Source of the DNA: CAYNJF01 sp964351745
GTDB lineage: Bacteria > Pseudomonadota > Gammaproteobacteria > Berkiellales > Berkiellaceae
Assembly: GCA_964351745.1 (NCBI GenBank)
Contig: CAYGPI010000002.1
Span: 30,342 to 94,341, forward strand
Reading direction: 5' to 3'
Length of the DNA stretch: 64,000 bases
The notes below the pieces were generated by a model, which was not told the origin of the DNA, did no database searches, and was given only the letters and a program-made list of their open reading frames with translations. Of the stretch, positions 7,814-16,256 are shown in pieces. The position numbers and the translations under genes are program-made. Position 1 is the stretch's first letter. Each line of letters starts with the position of its first letter.

Positions 7814-8162
7814 ATCTTTAGGAACTAGTATTTCAGATAATTTAATAGCGGGTGATTATCCCATTGTGACTGAAGGTATCATTATCGCTACTGGCCAAAA
7901 TTTAACTAGAGGGGCTGTACTGGGTCGTGAAGAGGTAAGTGGCAAGTATCTATTAAGTGAAAGTTCTGCAACGGATGGGTCTGAAAATCCAGTTGCAATA
8001 TTAGCTGCAAGCATAGATTCGACCAATGGTGAGACTGAATCAGTTTGTTACCTGTCAGGGCAGTTCAATTACCAAGCTCTTGTATTTGGAGCTGGGTTAA
8101 CTTCAGAATCAGAAAAACATAATCTTCGACTCTTAAATATCTATATTACTGAACCTCAATAG
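7800..8162 (+). CDS. Capsid decoration protein (lambda gpD family)
   Basis: This 120-residue protein matches the head-stabilising gpD trimers that bind the expanded capsid. Typical features are the segment ITRGAVLG-like NLTRGAVLGR, NPVAILAASID, and a beta-rich C terminus. It overlaps the protease/scaffold gene by 14 bases and lies ten bases before the major capsid gene, the order C-D-E of lambda. Its length is close to lambda gpD (110). Confidence 0.88.
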   Translation: MPEYKSLGTSISDNLIAGDYPIVTEGIIIATGQNLTRGAVLGREEVSGKYLLSESSATDGSENPVAILAASIDSTNGETESVCYLSGQFNYQALVFGAGLTSESEKHNLRLLNIYITEPQ

Positions 8163-8172
8163 GAACTCCTGA

Positions 8173-9186
8173 ATGATCAACTTATTTGAAACAAGAACTA
8201 TGTTAAAGGCCCTTGAGCAAAGTTATGCACCCAAAACATTTCTTTTAGATACTTTTTTCCCCACTATTCGACAATCAGATACTGAAACAGTTGATATAGA
8301 TATAATTAAGGGCAAACGCAAACTTGCCCCATTCGTGGCTCCTATGCATGAAGGCAAGGTAGTTGTCGAGGAGGGATTTCATACTGACACCTTTAAGCAC
8401 CCTTACATTAATGCAACAAACGTAACGTCACCTATGGATTTACTTAAGCGAGCACCTGGCCATACCATTTATCAAAATGATTTAAGTCCCCAGCAAAAGA
8501 CTGCACAAAAAGTTGGTGAAGATTTAGCTGAACTTCAAGAGATGGTAACCCGGCGTGAAGAATGGATGGCAGCCCAAGCCTTAATTAATGGTCAAATCCA
8601 TGTTCAAGGGGATGGGGTAAATCAAGTCATTAACTTTCAGATGCGTCCAGATCATAAAGCAGTATTAACTGGTACAGATGCTTGGTCTGATCCTGATAGT
8701 GATCCTATTCGTGACTTAAGGGATTGGCAAGAGAAGGTTGTTCAAGATTCTGGATTAGTGCCAAGAGTTGCAGTACTAGGTAAAGAAGCCCTGAATGCAT
8801 TACTTGAACATGAAAAGGTACAAAACCTCTTAAATAACCGTCGGATTCAGCTAGGTCAAATTGATCCTCAGAGCCTCCCTAATGGTGCAAAGTATTGGGG
8901 TAGCATTGATGACATTGATATCTATAGTTATAACGAGTGGTATTTGGATGATGCTGGTATTGAGCAACCCATGATTCCAGATGATAGAGTGCTTCTTGGA
9001 GCTACAAATGCTCGCACCGCTAGGCACTATGGAGCCATTCATGATTTGGATGCTACTGCGGCAGTTCAATATTTTCCTAAGTCCTGGACACAAGAAGATC
9101 CTTCCGTTCGATTTGTTATGCTTCAATCGGCTCCATTAGTAATTCCTCATCAAATTGATGCTTTCATGAGCATCCAAGTTATTTAA
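8173..9186 (+). CDS. Major capsid protein (lambda gpE family)
   Basis: This 337-residue protein is nearly the same length as lambda gpE (341) and has its familiar segments: an N-terminal arm around LKALEQSYAPKTFLLDTFFP, an acidic-polar region with DIDIIKGKRKLAPFV, MTRREE-like VTRREEWMAAQAL, and a C-terminal VMLQSAPLVIP. It builds the HK97-fold capsid shell. It follows the decoration gene directly, with a GGAACTCCTG upstream region giving a modest ribosome binding site. Confidence 0.94.
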   Translation: MINLFETRTMLKALEQSYAPKTFLLDTFFPTIRQSDTETVDIDIIKGKRKLAPFVAPMHEGKVVVEEGFHTDTFKHPYINATNVTSPMDLLKRAPGHTIYQNDLSPQQKTAQKVGEDLAELQEMVTRREEWMAAQALINGQIHVQGDGVNQVINFQMRPDHKAVLTGTDAWSDPDSDPIRDLRDWQEKVVQDSGLVPRVAVLGKEALNALLEHEKVQNLLNNRRIQLGQIDPQSLPNGAKYWGSIDDIDIYSYNEWYLDDAGIEQPMIPDDRVLLGATNARTARHYGAIHDLDATAAVQYFPKSWTQEDPSVRFVMLQSAPLVIPHQIDAFMSIQVI

Positions 9187-9188
9187 CT

Positions 9189-10220
9189 TTGACTACTAGT
9201 GGGATAATATCACGCACAAGCACCTTAAGTAGTGATGCTAAGCTTTGGGATAGTGGACAACAGAAACCAGTAATCCAATCAAATACTACTTTCGAAGCGA
9301 CAGAGCTTGGAAGAGCTATAGGCTTTAATGGGGTTGATGCTCATTTAGACTTTGGTAAAAACCCATTATTTTATCATCCAAGCTTTGTACTGTGGGCTGA
9401 TATTATCCCTGGCTCTAAGATGGGTCTACAGCATATATATGGTCATCTAGGTAGGGATCCAGAAGACTTTTGGTGTAATGCTCAACTAAGTTGGGATGCA
9501 GCAAGTGGGGCGATATCTCTTAGAGTTGGTGAGCAAGGAGTATCAGAAGTTGCTCAAACCGGCCTCATTACAGGACAAAGATATTTCATTATTGGCCGTT
9601 GCTTAAATAAGACATTAGATTTATGGATTAATGGTCAGCAGGTTAACAGCATCGTTATGCCCAGAGCGATGCGTCCTGGCTCTATGTTTGGGTTATGGGC
9701 TGGGCAACGTGAGTATGTTCGCTATGGGGAGCGGCACCCATTTGAAGGCAAGTTGTTTGAGTGCGGAATAGGTCATGATACGTCTGATCTATTTATTAAT
9801 CAGCTCATCAATGGTAATACGGTTCCTGAGCCTGAGCCTGAGCCTGAACCTGAGCCGAATCCTGAGCCAATACCAGATCCTATCCCTATTCCATCATCAC
9901 TTAGCAACATTTGGAAAAATGCCGAGCTTCAAGCATTAAATACTTTGTTTAGTTTAGGCACTATAGGGGTTTATGAGAATCAGACAGGTAGTAGCATTAC
10001 ATGTCGGGTTTTTATAGATAAAGGATGGCGTGATGAAATGTCAAGTTATGATTCGCATGCAGCTGAAAAGATTACTCAAATATCTGTGCTTCAATTTGAA
10101 GTTCCTAGTCCTAAGCCAAAAGATAAAGTAATGATAGGTAGCAAACAGTATCAAATACTATCTATTGATGCTGAAGATGAACATATGACTCTTTTGAATG
10201 TCAAACTTATCCAATCCTAA
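9189..10220 (+). CDS. Fusion of LamG/concanavalin-like domain with an FII-like head-tail joining domain
   Basis: This 343-residue protein appears to join three parts. Residues about 30-205 look like a LamG/concanavalin-type beta-sandwich (AIGFNGVDAHLDFG, SFVLWADIIPG, LDLWINGQQV). Residues about 213-232 are a Pro-Glu/Pro-Ile linker encoded by hexanucleotide repeats. Residues about 240-343 (IWKNAELQALNTLFS to the C terminus) resemble the lambda FII head-tail joining protein, normally a stand-alone protein of about 117 residues. The start is TTG at 9189, two bases after the capsid stop; no better start covers the LamG domain. A carbohydrate-binding or decorative function for the extra domain is inferred. 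Confidence 0.75.
   Translation: MTTSGIISRTSTLSSDAKLWDSGQQKPVIQSNTTFEATELGRAIGFNGVDAHLDFGKNPLFYHPSFVLWADIIPGSKMGLQHIYGHLGRDPEDFWCNAQLSWDAASGAISLRVGEQGVSEVAQTGLITGQRYFIIGRCLNKTLDLWINGQQVNSIVMPRAMRPGSMFGLWAGQREYVRYGERHPFEGKLFECGIGHDTSDLFINQLINGNTVPEPEPEPEPEPNPEPIPDPIPIPSSLSNIWKNAELQALNTLFSLGTIGVYENQTGSSITCRVFIDKGWRDEMSSYDSHAAEKITQISVLQFEVPSPKPKDKVMIGSKQYQILSIDAEDEHMTLLNVKLIQS
9825..9866 (+). repeat. CCTGAG hexanucleotide tandem repeat coding a Pro-Glu linker
   Basis: Seven hexamer positions in phase with the frame: CCTGAG three times, CCTGAA, CCTGAG, CCGAAT, CCTGAG. Because the unit is two codons, slippage would change linker length without shifting the frame. The repeat separates the LamG-like and FII-like domains of the joiner protein. 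Confidence 0.85.
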
Positions 10221-10626
10221 GGTCATCTCTGTTCTAGAGTATATAAAGCAGGCTCTTGAGCAAATTACTATCAATAACAATTATTACACAGACGTTGGTA
10301 GCCAAGTATATTTTATGCGCCAGTGGTTTGATGTGAGAGACTCAAAATTGCCATGTGTTTCATATTATCTCCTCGAAGAATCTCCAGTAGAGCACAAGGG
10401 ATGTAGTTATAAGCAAGAAATTAATTTGAAAATTGAGGTCTTTACTGAAGAAGAGCTTGATTCAAGTTTGTTTTTCTTGATTTCTGACATCAAGAGAGCT
10501 TTGCTTGCATCAAATATACAACCTCTATTTTATTTAGGTTATGAGATCAATTTGCCCGACGAAGGCTCATGTTTAATAAGCGTGACTTTGAACTTTAACA
10601 TTCATTATATAGAAAATATTCATTAA
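10198..10626 (+). CDS. Tail terminator/minor tail protein U-like
   Basis: This 142-residue protein lies where lambda has gene U, between the FII-like joiner and the tail-tube gene, and has the right length (lambda gpU is 131). It shows an alpha/beta pattern with VISVLEYIKQALEQI at the start, a central strand-rich part (QEINLKIEVFT), the helix SSLFFLISDIKRALL, and a final strand SVTLNFNIHY. U caps the tail tube and joins it to the head. The start overlaps the joiner stop by 23 bases. The assignment relies mostly on position and fold pattern. Confidence 0.68.
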   Translation: MSNLSNPKVISVLEYIKQALEQITINNNYYTDVGSQVYFMRQWFDVRDSKLPCVSYYLLEESPVEHKGCSYKQEINLKIEVFTEEELDSSLFFLISDIKRALLASNIQPLFYLGYEINLPDEGSCLISVTLNFNIHYIENIH

Positions 10627-10634
10627 GGAGCATT

Positions 10635-11366
10635 ATGGGCGAATATAGTTATATTGGTAAAGGTAAAGTTTATTTAGCCAAACATGGCACAAGCAAACTA
10701 AGATTTGTTGGTAATTGTGAGAAAGTAGAGTTGTCTTTCACAGAAGAGACAAAGGAGTTAAAAGATTTTACTCAAGCTGGAGGCGGAGTTGCTAATTCAG
10801 TATCCCGAATCGATAAAGTTGAATTAGGCTTAAACTTATATGATTATTCAGTTGAAAACTTAAGTATGGCGATGTTTGGTGAGTCATCAAGTACTTCTGC
10901 TGGTAACATCGTGGCCGAAGCTCATACATTATATAAAAATCACCTTTTAAAATTAGTCCGTAGTCATGTCAGTAACGTTGTGGTGACAGATTCACTTTCC
11001 GGTACGACTTATCAGCAGGATATTGATTACGAAGTAGTTAATGCTGGGATTATTCCAACAGACTCTGGTGGTATTGCCGATAATACTGAAGTCACAGTTG
11101 ATTACGATTATGGTGCGATTAATATTATTCATGCCTTGATGAATTCTGGAGATGAATATCAATTTGTGTTTGATGGTCTAAATGAAGCGCAATCTGGCAA
11201 GAAAGTTGTCTTAGAAGTCCATAGAGTCAAATTTACTCCAGCAGCTACTTTGTCATTTATAGGAGATGATTTTGCTAGTATTGAGATGTCCGGTACAGCT
11301 CTTTCTGATAATTCTATTGTAGGCAGTGGCTTAAGTAAGTATTTTAAAGTTGAAATGGAGCAATAA
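10635..11366 (+). CDS. Major tail tube protein (gpV-like)
   Basis: This 243-residue protein begins with GKGKVYLAKHG and a KVELSFTEETKELKDFT segment typical of tail-tube proteins that stack as hexamers to form the siphovirus tail. The C-terminal ASIEMSGTALSDNS supports this. A strong AAGGAG ribosome binding site precedes the ATG, as expected for an abundant structural protein. It lies between the U-like gene and the G/T chaperone pair, the canonical tail order. Confidence 0.83.
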   Translation: MGEYSYIGKGKVYLAKHGTSKLRFVGNCEKVELSFTEETKELKDFTQAGGGVANSVSRIDKVELGLNLYDYSVENLSMAMFGESSSTSAGNIVAEAHTLYKNHLLKLVRSHVSNVVVTDSLSGTTYQQDIDYEVVNAGIIPTDSGGIADNTEVTVDYDYGAINIIHALMNSGDEYQFVFDGLNEAQSGKKVVLEVHRVKFTPAATLSFIGDDFASIEMSGTALSDNSIVGSGLSKYFKVEMEQ

Positions 11367-11369
11367 TCT

Positions 11370-11699
11370 ATGCGTAAAGAAGACAATATTAACATCAATG
11401 GTATTCAAATCGCTGTTAAAGAGCTTACTGTTGCTGAAGTTCGTCACTGGATGATGGATTTGGTGCAAAGAGAAGAGACTAATAATAACTCTGATACAAT
11501 TGAGTTTGTGATAGATCAAGCATTCTTTGATGATATAGGGATCAGTGATGTTTTACGCATGACTGATTTATCTAGTGATTTAATCAAAGAGCTTACTCCA
11601 TCTCAACTTCGCTTAGTTATTGCTAGGTGTAAGGCGTTGAATCCGGATTTTTTCGGCATGAGGAAGAGGGTGTTAGGACCAGCATTAAGCAGAGCTTAA
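11370..11699 (+). CDS. Tail assembly chaperone, G-type short product
   Basis: This 109-residue acidic-to-neutral protein sits between the tail tube and the tape measure, the place of lambda gene G. It includes VKELTVAEVRHWMMDL and the helical region LTPSQLRLVIARCKALNPDFF. G-type chaperones coat the tape measure before tube assembly. Near its 3' end a phased T TTT TTC sequence allows a minus-one shift into an open downstream frame, making a longer GT-type protein. The zero-frame product ends at TAA 11697-11699. Confidence 0.85.
   Translation: MRKEDNININGIQIAVKELTVAEVRHWMMDLVQREETNNNSDTIEFVIDQAFFDDIGISDVLRMTDLSSDLIKELTPSQLRLVIARCKALNPDFFGMRKRVLGPALSRA
11648..11654 (+). other. Programmed minus-one frameshift site (T TTT TTC)
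   Basis: The heptamer lies in the X XXY YYZ phase of the G-type frame (GAT TTT TTC). After slippage the next codon is CGG at 11654 and the minus-one frame stays open to TAA at 11798-11800. The position, close to the end of the upstream tail chaperone gene, is that of the conserved G-GT frameshift of long-tailed phages. Confidence 0.82.
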
Positions 11700-11800
11700 A
11701 AAAATTAGAGCAAAACTGCTTGTTATTGGTTGAGCGTGGCCACGTCCATGTGTGGGATTATGCTTGGGATATTTTTAATATCCTGTTAAATTCAAAATAA
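11654..11800 (+). CDS. T-type extension of the tail chaperone made by minus-one frameshift
   Basis: This 48-codon minus-one frame has no usable start but is open from the slippery site onward. It encodes a segment ending LLLVERGHVHVWDYAWDIF and then ILLNSK, which resembles the C-terminal extension of GT-type chaperones in other tailed phages. The fused product (about 142 residues) would link tail-tube protein to the tape measure. Its last 26 bases overlap the 3' end of the convergent zinc-ribbon gene at 11775-12083. Confidence 0.78.
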   Translation, partial: RHEEEGVRTSIKQSLKKLEQNCLLLVERGHVHVWDYAWDIFNILLNSK

Positions 11801-12083
11801 CACTATATCTAAAAATAACTAAACCAACAATTATAAGTCCAAGCCATGAGAGCATTGGAGTTTTAAATGGATAGTCTTTTTTGAAGGTTGGAATTGCTTT
11901 TTCTATGTTTTGAAAAGATATTGTATTTGAACATTCGGGACAAGTTAGCATGAAATGCTTTTTCCAGGGATAGATTGGTATGAACCAAATATGACCATAT
12001 TCTTGTACCCCGTGTAAAGCTAATTCGCTATGCTTGCAATAATCACATTCTTCCTCAACGCAATAGTGTCTCTTAAGCTTCAT
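11775..12083 (-). CDS. Zinc-ribbon membrane protein, antisense accessory gene
   Basis: From the ATG at 12083 this is 102 residues (an upstream in-frame ATG at 12107 with GGAG nine bases before it would add eight). It has CDYCKH near the N terminus and CPECSN in the middle, two CxxC pairs that suit a zinc ribbon, and a hydrophobic segment (LGLIIVGLVIFRYSVIL) near the C terminus. It would be a tail-anchored membrane protein with a cytoplasmic zinc module. It lies on the opposite strand between the chaperone and tape-measure genes and is likely an independently expressed moron of unknown role. Confidence 0.65.
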   Translation of the reverse strand: MKLKRHYCVEEECDYCKHSELALHGVQEYGHIWFIPIYPWKKHFMLTCPECSNTISFQNIEKAIPTFKKDYPFKTPMLSWLGLIIVGLVIFRYSVILNLTGY

Positions 12084-12210
12084 GGTTGATTTTCCCCATA
12101 TTAGCATTTATATAATCTCCGGCATTAGGAATTCAGTTAACTATGCAAAATGTTGTTTCAGTTTATTAAAATCAATTAGTAAAATTGAACGGATACATGT
12201 TCTTTAAAAA

Positions 12211-14604
12211 ATGACTCAATCATCAGTTGTACTTAATCTTAAGGCTGATACTTCAGCTTTTTCTAATTCCATTCGCCAAGCAGAGCAGGAGTTTTCTTCT
12301 CGCTTTAAGCAGATGGGTAGTACCTCAAGCGCCCAGTCTAAACAAATAAAAGGAAATTTCAATAATATTGGAGAAAGTGCTAAGAAATTTAGCTCACATA
12401 TTAGGCAAGCAGCCAAGCAATTAACAGTAATGGCAGGTGCAGCTGCTGGTGTTGGGTTCTTAGCAAAGAAGATGCTTGATACTGCTGATAACCTAGCAAA
12501 AACTGCTGATCGTATTGGCTTTACTACTGATGCTCTTCAAGAGTTACGCTTTGCTGCTTCTCAGACCGGAGTCGCGACATTAAAGCTTGATACTTCACTT
12601 GAACGATTTACAAAGCGCATTGGTGAGGCTTCCGCTGGTATGGGGGCTGCAGCTTCTACATATAAACGATTGGGTATATCTGTCACAGAGGCTGATGGTT
12701 CATTACGTACATCTGAGTCTGTATTAAATGAGGTTGCCAACGCTCTTCAAGGTATGGAGTCCCAGGCTGAAAAGGCTGCGGTAACAGCCGCCCTATTTGG
12801 ACGAGAAGGGGTTGCTTTAAGTTTGTTGCTCAATACTGGAGCGAAGGGGATTAAAGAGTATAGAGACCAAGCTAAAGCTCTTGGGCTGGTCATTGATGAA
12901 GAGTTACTGCGCAACTCTGAAAAGGCTGTTGATCAAATAGATATTCTTACTCGAATTATTAAGGCTCAATTGATTACTGCCTTCATTCAACTTGCACCCA
13001 GCGTTATTAACTTTACACAAGGAATCGTTTCATCCATACCGGCTATGAAAGAATTAATTTCTAGCTTATCAGGGATTAAAGATGCTCTGGTTTTCATTGG
13101 AAAAGTAGTAATTGGCATCAAGTTAGTCAGCTTTTCTAAGGGGCTGATAAGCATGTCAAAATCCTTCGCAATAACAGCAGGCGCTGCTGCTAAGTTTAGC
13201 GCTAGCATGGTTCTTATGAGCAAAGCTTTGAAAGGGATTGGAATAGGTTTAGCGGTCGGGGTTGCTGTTGAAGCCCTATCATTGTTTAAACAACATTTGG
13301 ACTTTAAGGAAAGCGTCAGCAATTACCTTCAATCTCAAAAAACTATCATTAAGGCTAATCAGAAGTTCGCTAACTTTATTAAGTTAAATATTGACCAGTT
13401 TAAAAACCTTTCCAAGGCTGAGCAAATTTCATATAAAGAGCGCCTACTAGGTGCGCAGCAATATTGGAATGCTCGTTTAAGCTTAGAATCAAGAAAAGAT
13501 TATCAAAGCGACACAGCCTTTGAAGCTGCAAGAGAAAATCGTATACTATTGAATCAGATCTCCGAAGTCGATAGTATTTTAACTCAGCGAGACAGCCTCG
13601 CAAGTAATCATGCCCAACAGTTAGATAGTATTAAACAAGAAGAAACGTTTCAACTCAAAGCCAAGTTGAAAGAGCAACTGTCTGCTTATGATCAAGCCAA
13701 CAATCAGTTAAAGTCTCTTCAAGATAAGCGTCTGAATATTGCTAAAGAGTTTCAGCAACTGATTCAGGAGATAAATCAGCCTAAGCGCAAGGCAGCAGAA
13801 GATTTAACGGTGTTAGATATAACTGCAGCGCAGACTGCAGCAAAAGCAGCGCTTAATAATGGTGATATTGACCAGGCATATCAAGCAATCAATAGTGCAA
13901 AAAGCATTATCCAATCTCTCTCAAAAACAGGAAACGTAACTAAGTCATATTTAACTGAGCAAGCTAAAGCCACCGCTAAGATTGCAGAAGGTATTGTTCA
14001 ATCCGAAATCCAGGCTCAGGAAAAAAATATTGCTCTCGTTAGAGACAATATAACTCAAATTAAGGCAGATGCTGAAGGGTTACATCGTTTATCAATAGAC
14101 TTTGATGTCGATAGTGCACTTCAATCAGCTGAAGAAATGCGCAATCAAATACAAGCCCAATTAAAAAATAATCCAATTTTAATCCCAGCTGTTGTAGTAC
14201 CCGAAGGTCAAAGCATAGACAGTAGGGCTGATAGCATTATAAAACCACAAAAGAGAGCTAGAGGAGGCTTATTGTCAGGGCCAGGCACCTCGATGAGCGA
14301 TTCAATTCTTGCTAGGCTCTCTACCGGTGAGTTTGTTGTTAGAGCATCAGCAGTAAAACGCTATGGTGTAAACCTATTAAACAAAATAAATCATATGCAA
14401 TTACCAAAATTCGCGACAGGTGGACCTGTCCCTCCAAGGGTACCGGCATTGTCACAGAGCTCCCCATCAAGTAGCCAGACTGCATCCCTTACATTAAATT
14501 TAGGCTCAAATAATTTTGCCATTCAAACTCAAAATGTTGATGTTGTTCAAGCTTTAACCAAAGCGGTTGCCCGTGAGGCCTTGAAGAGTGGCAGACGGAT
14601 TTAA
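12211..14604 (+). CDS. Tail tape measure protein
   Basis: This 797-residue protein sets tail length and is ejected with the DNA. It starts with VVLNLKADTSAFSNSIRQAE, a typical tape-measure opening, and has a helical first half, hydrophobic segments at about residues 275-360 that could insert in membranes, and a long coiled-coil region at about 365-660. The C terminus carries RARGGLLSGPGTSMSDSI and LSTGEFVVRASAVKRYG, a well-known tape-measure ending. The ATG lacks a strong ribosome binding site. Unlike in most phages it is separated from its chaperone gene by an antisense accessory gene. Confidence 0.93.
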   Translation: MTQSSVVLNLKADTSAFSNSIRQAEQEFSSRFKQMGSTSSAQSKQIKGNFNNIGESAKKFSSHIRQAAKQLTVMAGAAAGVGFLAKKMLDTADNLAKTADRIGFTTDALQELRFAASQTGVATLKLDTSLERFTKRIGEASAGMGAAASTYKRLGISVTEADGSLRTSESVLNEVANALQGMESQAEKAAVTAALFGREGVALSLLLNTGAKGIKEYRDQAKALGLVIDEELLRNSEKAVDQIDILTRIIKAQLITAFIQLAPSVINFTQGIVSSIPAMKELISSLSGIKDALVFIGKVVIGIKLVSFSKGLISMSKSFAITAGAAAKFSASMVLMSKALKGIGIGLAVGVAVEALSLFKQHLDFKESVSNYLQSQKTIIKANQKFANFIKLNIDQFKNLSKAEQISYKERLLGAQQYWNARLSLESRKDYQSDTAFEAARENRILLNQISEVDSILTQRDSLASNHAQQLDSIKQEETFQLKAKLKEQLSAYDQANNQLKSLQDKRLNIAKEFQQLIQEINQPKRKAAEDLTVLDITAAQTAAKAALNNGDIDQAYQAINSAKSIIQSLSKTGNVTKSYLTEQAKATAKIAEGIVQSEIQAQEKNIALVRDNITQIKADAEGLHRLSIDFDVDSALQSAEEMRNQIQAQLKNNPILIPAVVVPEGQSIDSRADSIIKPQKRARGGLLSGPGTSMSDSILARLSTGEFVVRASAVKRYGVNLLNKINHMQLPKFATGGPVPPRVPALSQSSPSSSQTASLTLNLGSNNFAIQTQNVDVVQALTKAVAREALKSGRRI

Positions 14605-14609
14605 AAGTA

Positions 14610-15311
14610 TTAGCTCTCTAACTGTTTTAATAGCTCCGGGTTCTTTTCGCGAGCTCTATCAAAGAATGGTTCATCATAAACTAATCCGTGTATTTGATGT
14701 CTATTAAAAAAAGTAAGTCGCCAAATAGAAGCGATGCTATTAGGGACATCTTTAATTAGAGCGTATTCAGCATAAAACACTCGATTATCGATATTTTGCG
14801 TATCAGGCACAATTTGTAAGTGGTGAAAAATATTAGGGTTATATTTCATTTCATCAAAAATTTTCATATGCAACTCTTTTGCTGTGTTTATAGGTTTCCG
14901 AAAGATTGCGGAATAAAGGCCCTTAACTATGCGTTCTCCCATTTCTTTCATGACTAATCTATTTTCTTTTGTAAGCATAATCAGAGAAACATTTGGGTTA
15001 ACATGTGATACCTGAGAACTCAACTTTTGCTTGAGTTTTTGCTGTCCGTTATTTAATACTTGCATCATCTCATTAAAGTATTCTTTCATTACTATATCTG
15101 AAGATTCTGGATCTGCACCGATCCTAAATCCTAGTAAAATTTTGAAGTAAGGATCTAATAGTTTTCCAAAATGGTTATTGCATTTGAAGCAACACGGCAC
15201 TTTGATCAAGTTGTTTTGTAATGTTGGCCGAATAGACTTCGGAAATATCAGTTTTGGTGGGACATGGTCCTTGGTATTTGCATTTTCGCTAGAACAATAG
15301 GCACATAGCAT
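14610..15311 (-). CDS. HNH-like nuclease, antisense accessory gene
   Basis: This protein of 233 residues (from ATG 15311, preferred because of a GAAGAG ribosome binding site; a GTG at 15341 would add ten) begins with CAYCSS, then DHVPPKLIF, and later CCFKCNNHFG. The order CxxC, D-H, CxxC-N-N is the zinc-bound beta-beta-alpha-metal nuclease (HNH) pattern. The rest is helical with no further motif. Its stop is five bases from the tape-measure stop on the other strand. It may be a homing-type nuclease or a nuclease serving phage competition; which one is not visible. Confidence 0.7.
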   Translation of the reverse strand: MLCAYCSSENANTKDHVPPKLIFPKSIRPTLQNNLIKVPCCFKCNNHFGKLLDPYFKILLGFRIGADPESSDIVMKEYFNEMMQVLNNGQQKLKQKLSSQVSHVNPNVSLIMLTKENRLVMKEMGERIVKGLYSAIFRKPINTAKELHMKIFDEMKYNPNIFHHLQIVPDTQNIDNRVFYAEYALIKDVPNSIASIWRLTFFNRHQIHGLVYDEPFFDRAREKNPELLKQLES

Positions 15312-15375
15312 TTTAATACTCTTCTGTGATAGAAATTTCACTTATTGTACAGGATACTAATATAATTATAAAACT

Positions 15376-15885
15376 ATGAACTTTGAATTAAACGATCTTA
15401 AAATACCAATATTAGGTCGATTAGATTTCATTCAATCCTATGAAATGATTGGTGGTACTATTACCAAACGCATGCAATCTGGCAGAGCTATTAAACAGAC
15501 GCATTTCAATAAGATTCGAACTGTCTTATCTGGACAAGGTTGGTTACCCGTTGGTTTAGATGGGCTGAATTACTCAGAACCACAAACTCTAAAGTGTGCA
15601 GCGCCTAGAGCTATTTCTAGCACAGTAAATGAATTCACAATTCCATCAGCAAGAAGAGGTGATTACGGCTTTGAGCCCAGAGGATATGCATTAGTTGCTT
15701 GTGATTTAGTGGAAACAATAATTATTCTAAATACAGATATTGTTACCTTAGATATTATTCAGGGAGCTACATCATACCAAGTACATTATTATCCTGAGCT
15801 TTTAGTCTTTGCTGAGCCACCACAGATACAAGGGAATATGTCTGGTGCTGAATTTAGTTGGACTTTAACTTGTGAGGAGGTTTAG
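15376..15885 (+). CDS. Tail-tip structural protein, unassigned
   Basis: This 169-residue protein has no signature I can name. It is beta-rich, contains ITKRMQSGRAIKQTHFNKIR and VHYYPELLVFAEPPQIQG, and lies directly after the tape measure (interrupted only by the antisense HNH gene). This is the position of distal-tail or L/M-type genes, so a role in building the tail tip is likely. Its stop is immediately coupled to the next gene through a GAGGAGG ribosome binding site. Confidence 0.6.
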   Translation: MNFELNDLKIPILGRLDFIQSYEMIGGTITKRMQSGRAIKQTHFNKIRTVLSGQGWLPVGLDGLNYSEPQTLKCAAPRAISSTVNEFTIPSARRGDYGFEPRGYALVACDLVETIIILNTDIVTLDIIQGATSYQVHYYPELLVFAEPPQIQGNMSGAEFSWTLTCEEV

Positions 15886-16256
15886 TGCAGAAGTTTATTA
15901 ATAATTGGTCTACTATTCTAATAGAACCCTTAAGCCCCTCAGACACAGCTATTGCAGTTGATACTGATTCTACAAATCGTTTAAGATCTGATTTCCAACA
16001 GGGAGACTACTATATTCTGACATTGGATGATGGCATGAATATTGAGATTATATATGTTGAAAATATAATTAATAATCGTTTGTTGGTAAGTCGTGCCCAG
16101 GAACAATCTTTGAGGAAATCATGGGGGAAAGGAACCAAAGCTGAGGTAAGGGTAACAGCCAAATCTCTAAACACCTTTAGCACCCTGTTGGATGCAGCTT
16201 TAACAATTGAAGGAGATGTTCTAGTTTCACCCGAAGGTAATATTTTATATTTATGA
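15885..16256 (+). CDS. Tail-tip structural protein, unassigned
   Basis: This 123-residue protein starts with GTG at 15885, five bases after a strong GAGGAGG. It has a pattern seen in small tail proteins: an opening LIEPLSPSDTAIAVDTD, GDYYILTLDDG, then RAQEQSLRKSWGKGTKAE. The second half looks beta-rich (TIEGDVLVSPEGNILYL). Its 3' end overlaps the convergent small membrane-protein gene by six bases. A structural tail role is inferred from position and coupling. Confidence 0.6.
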   Translation: MQKFINNWSTILIEPLSPSDTAIAVDTDSTNRLRSDFQQGDYYILTLDDGMNIEIIYVENIINNRLLVSRAQEQSLRKSWGKGTKAEVRVTAKSLNTFSTLLDAALTIEGDVLVSPEGNILYL

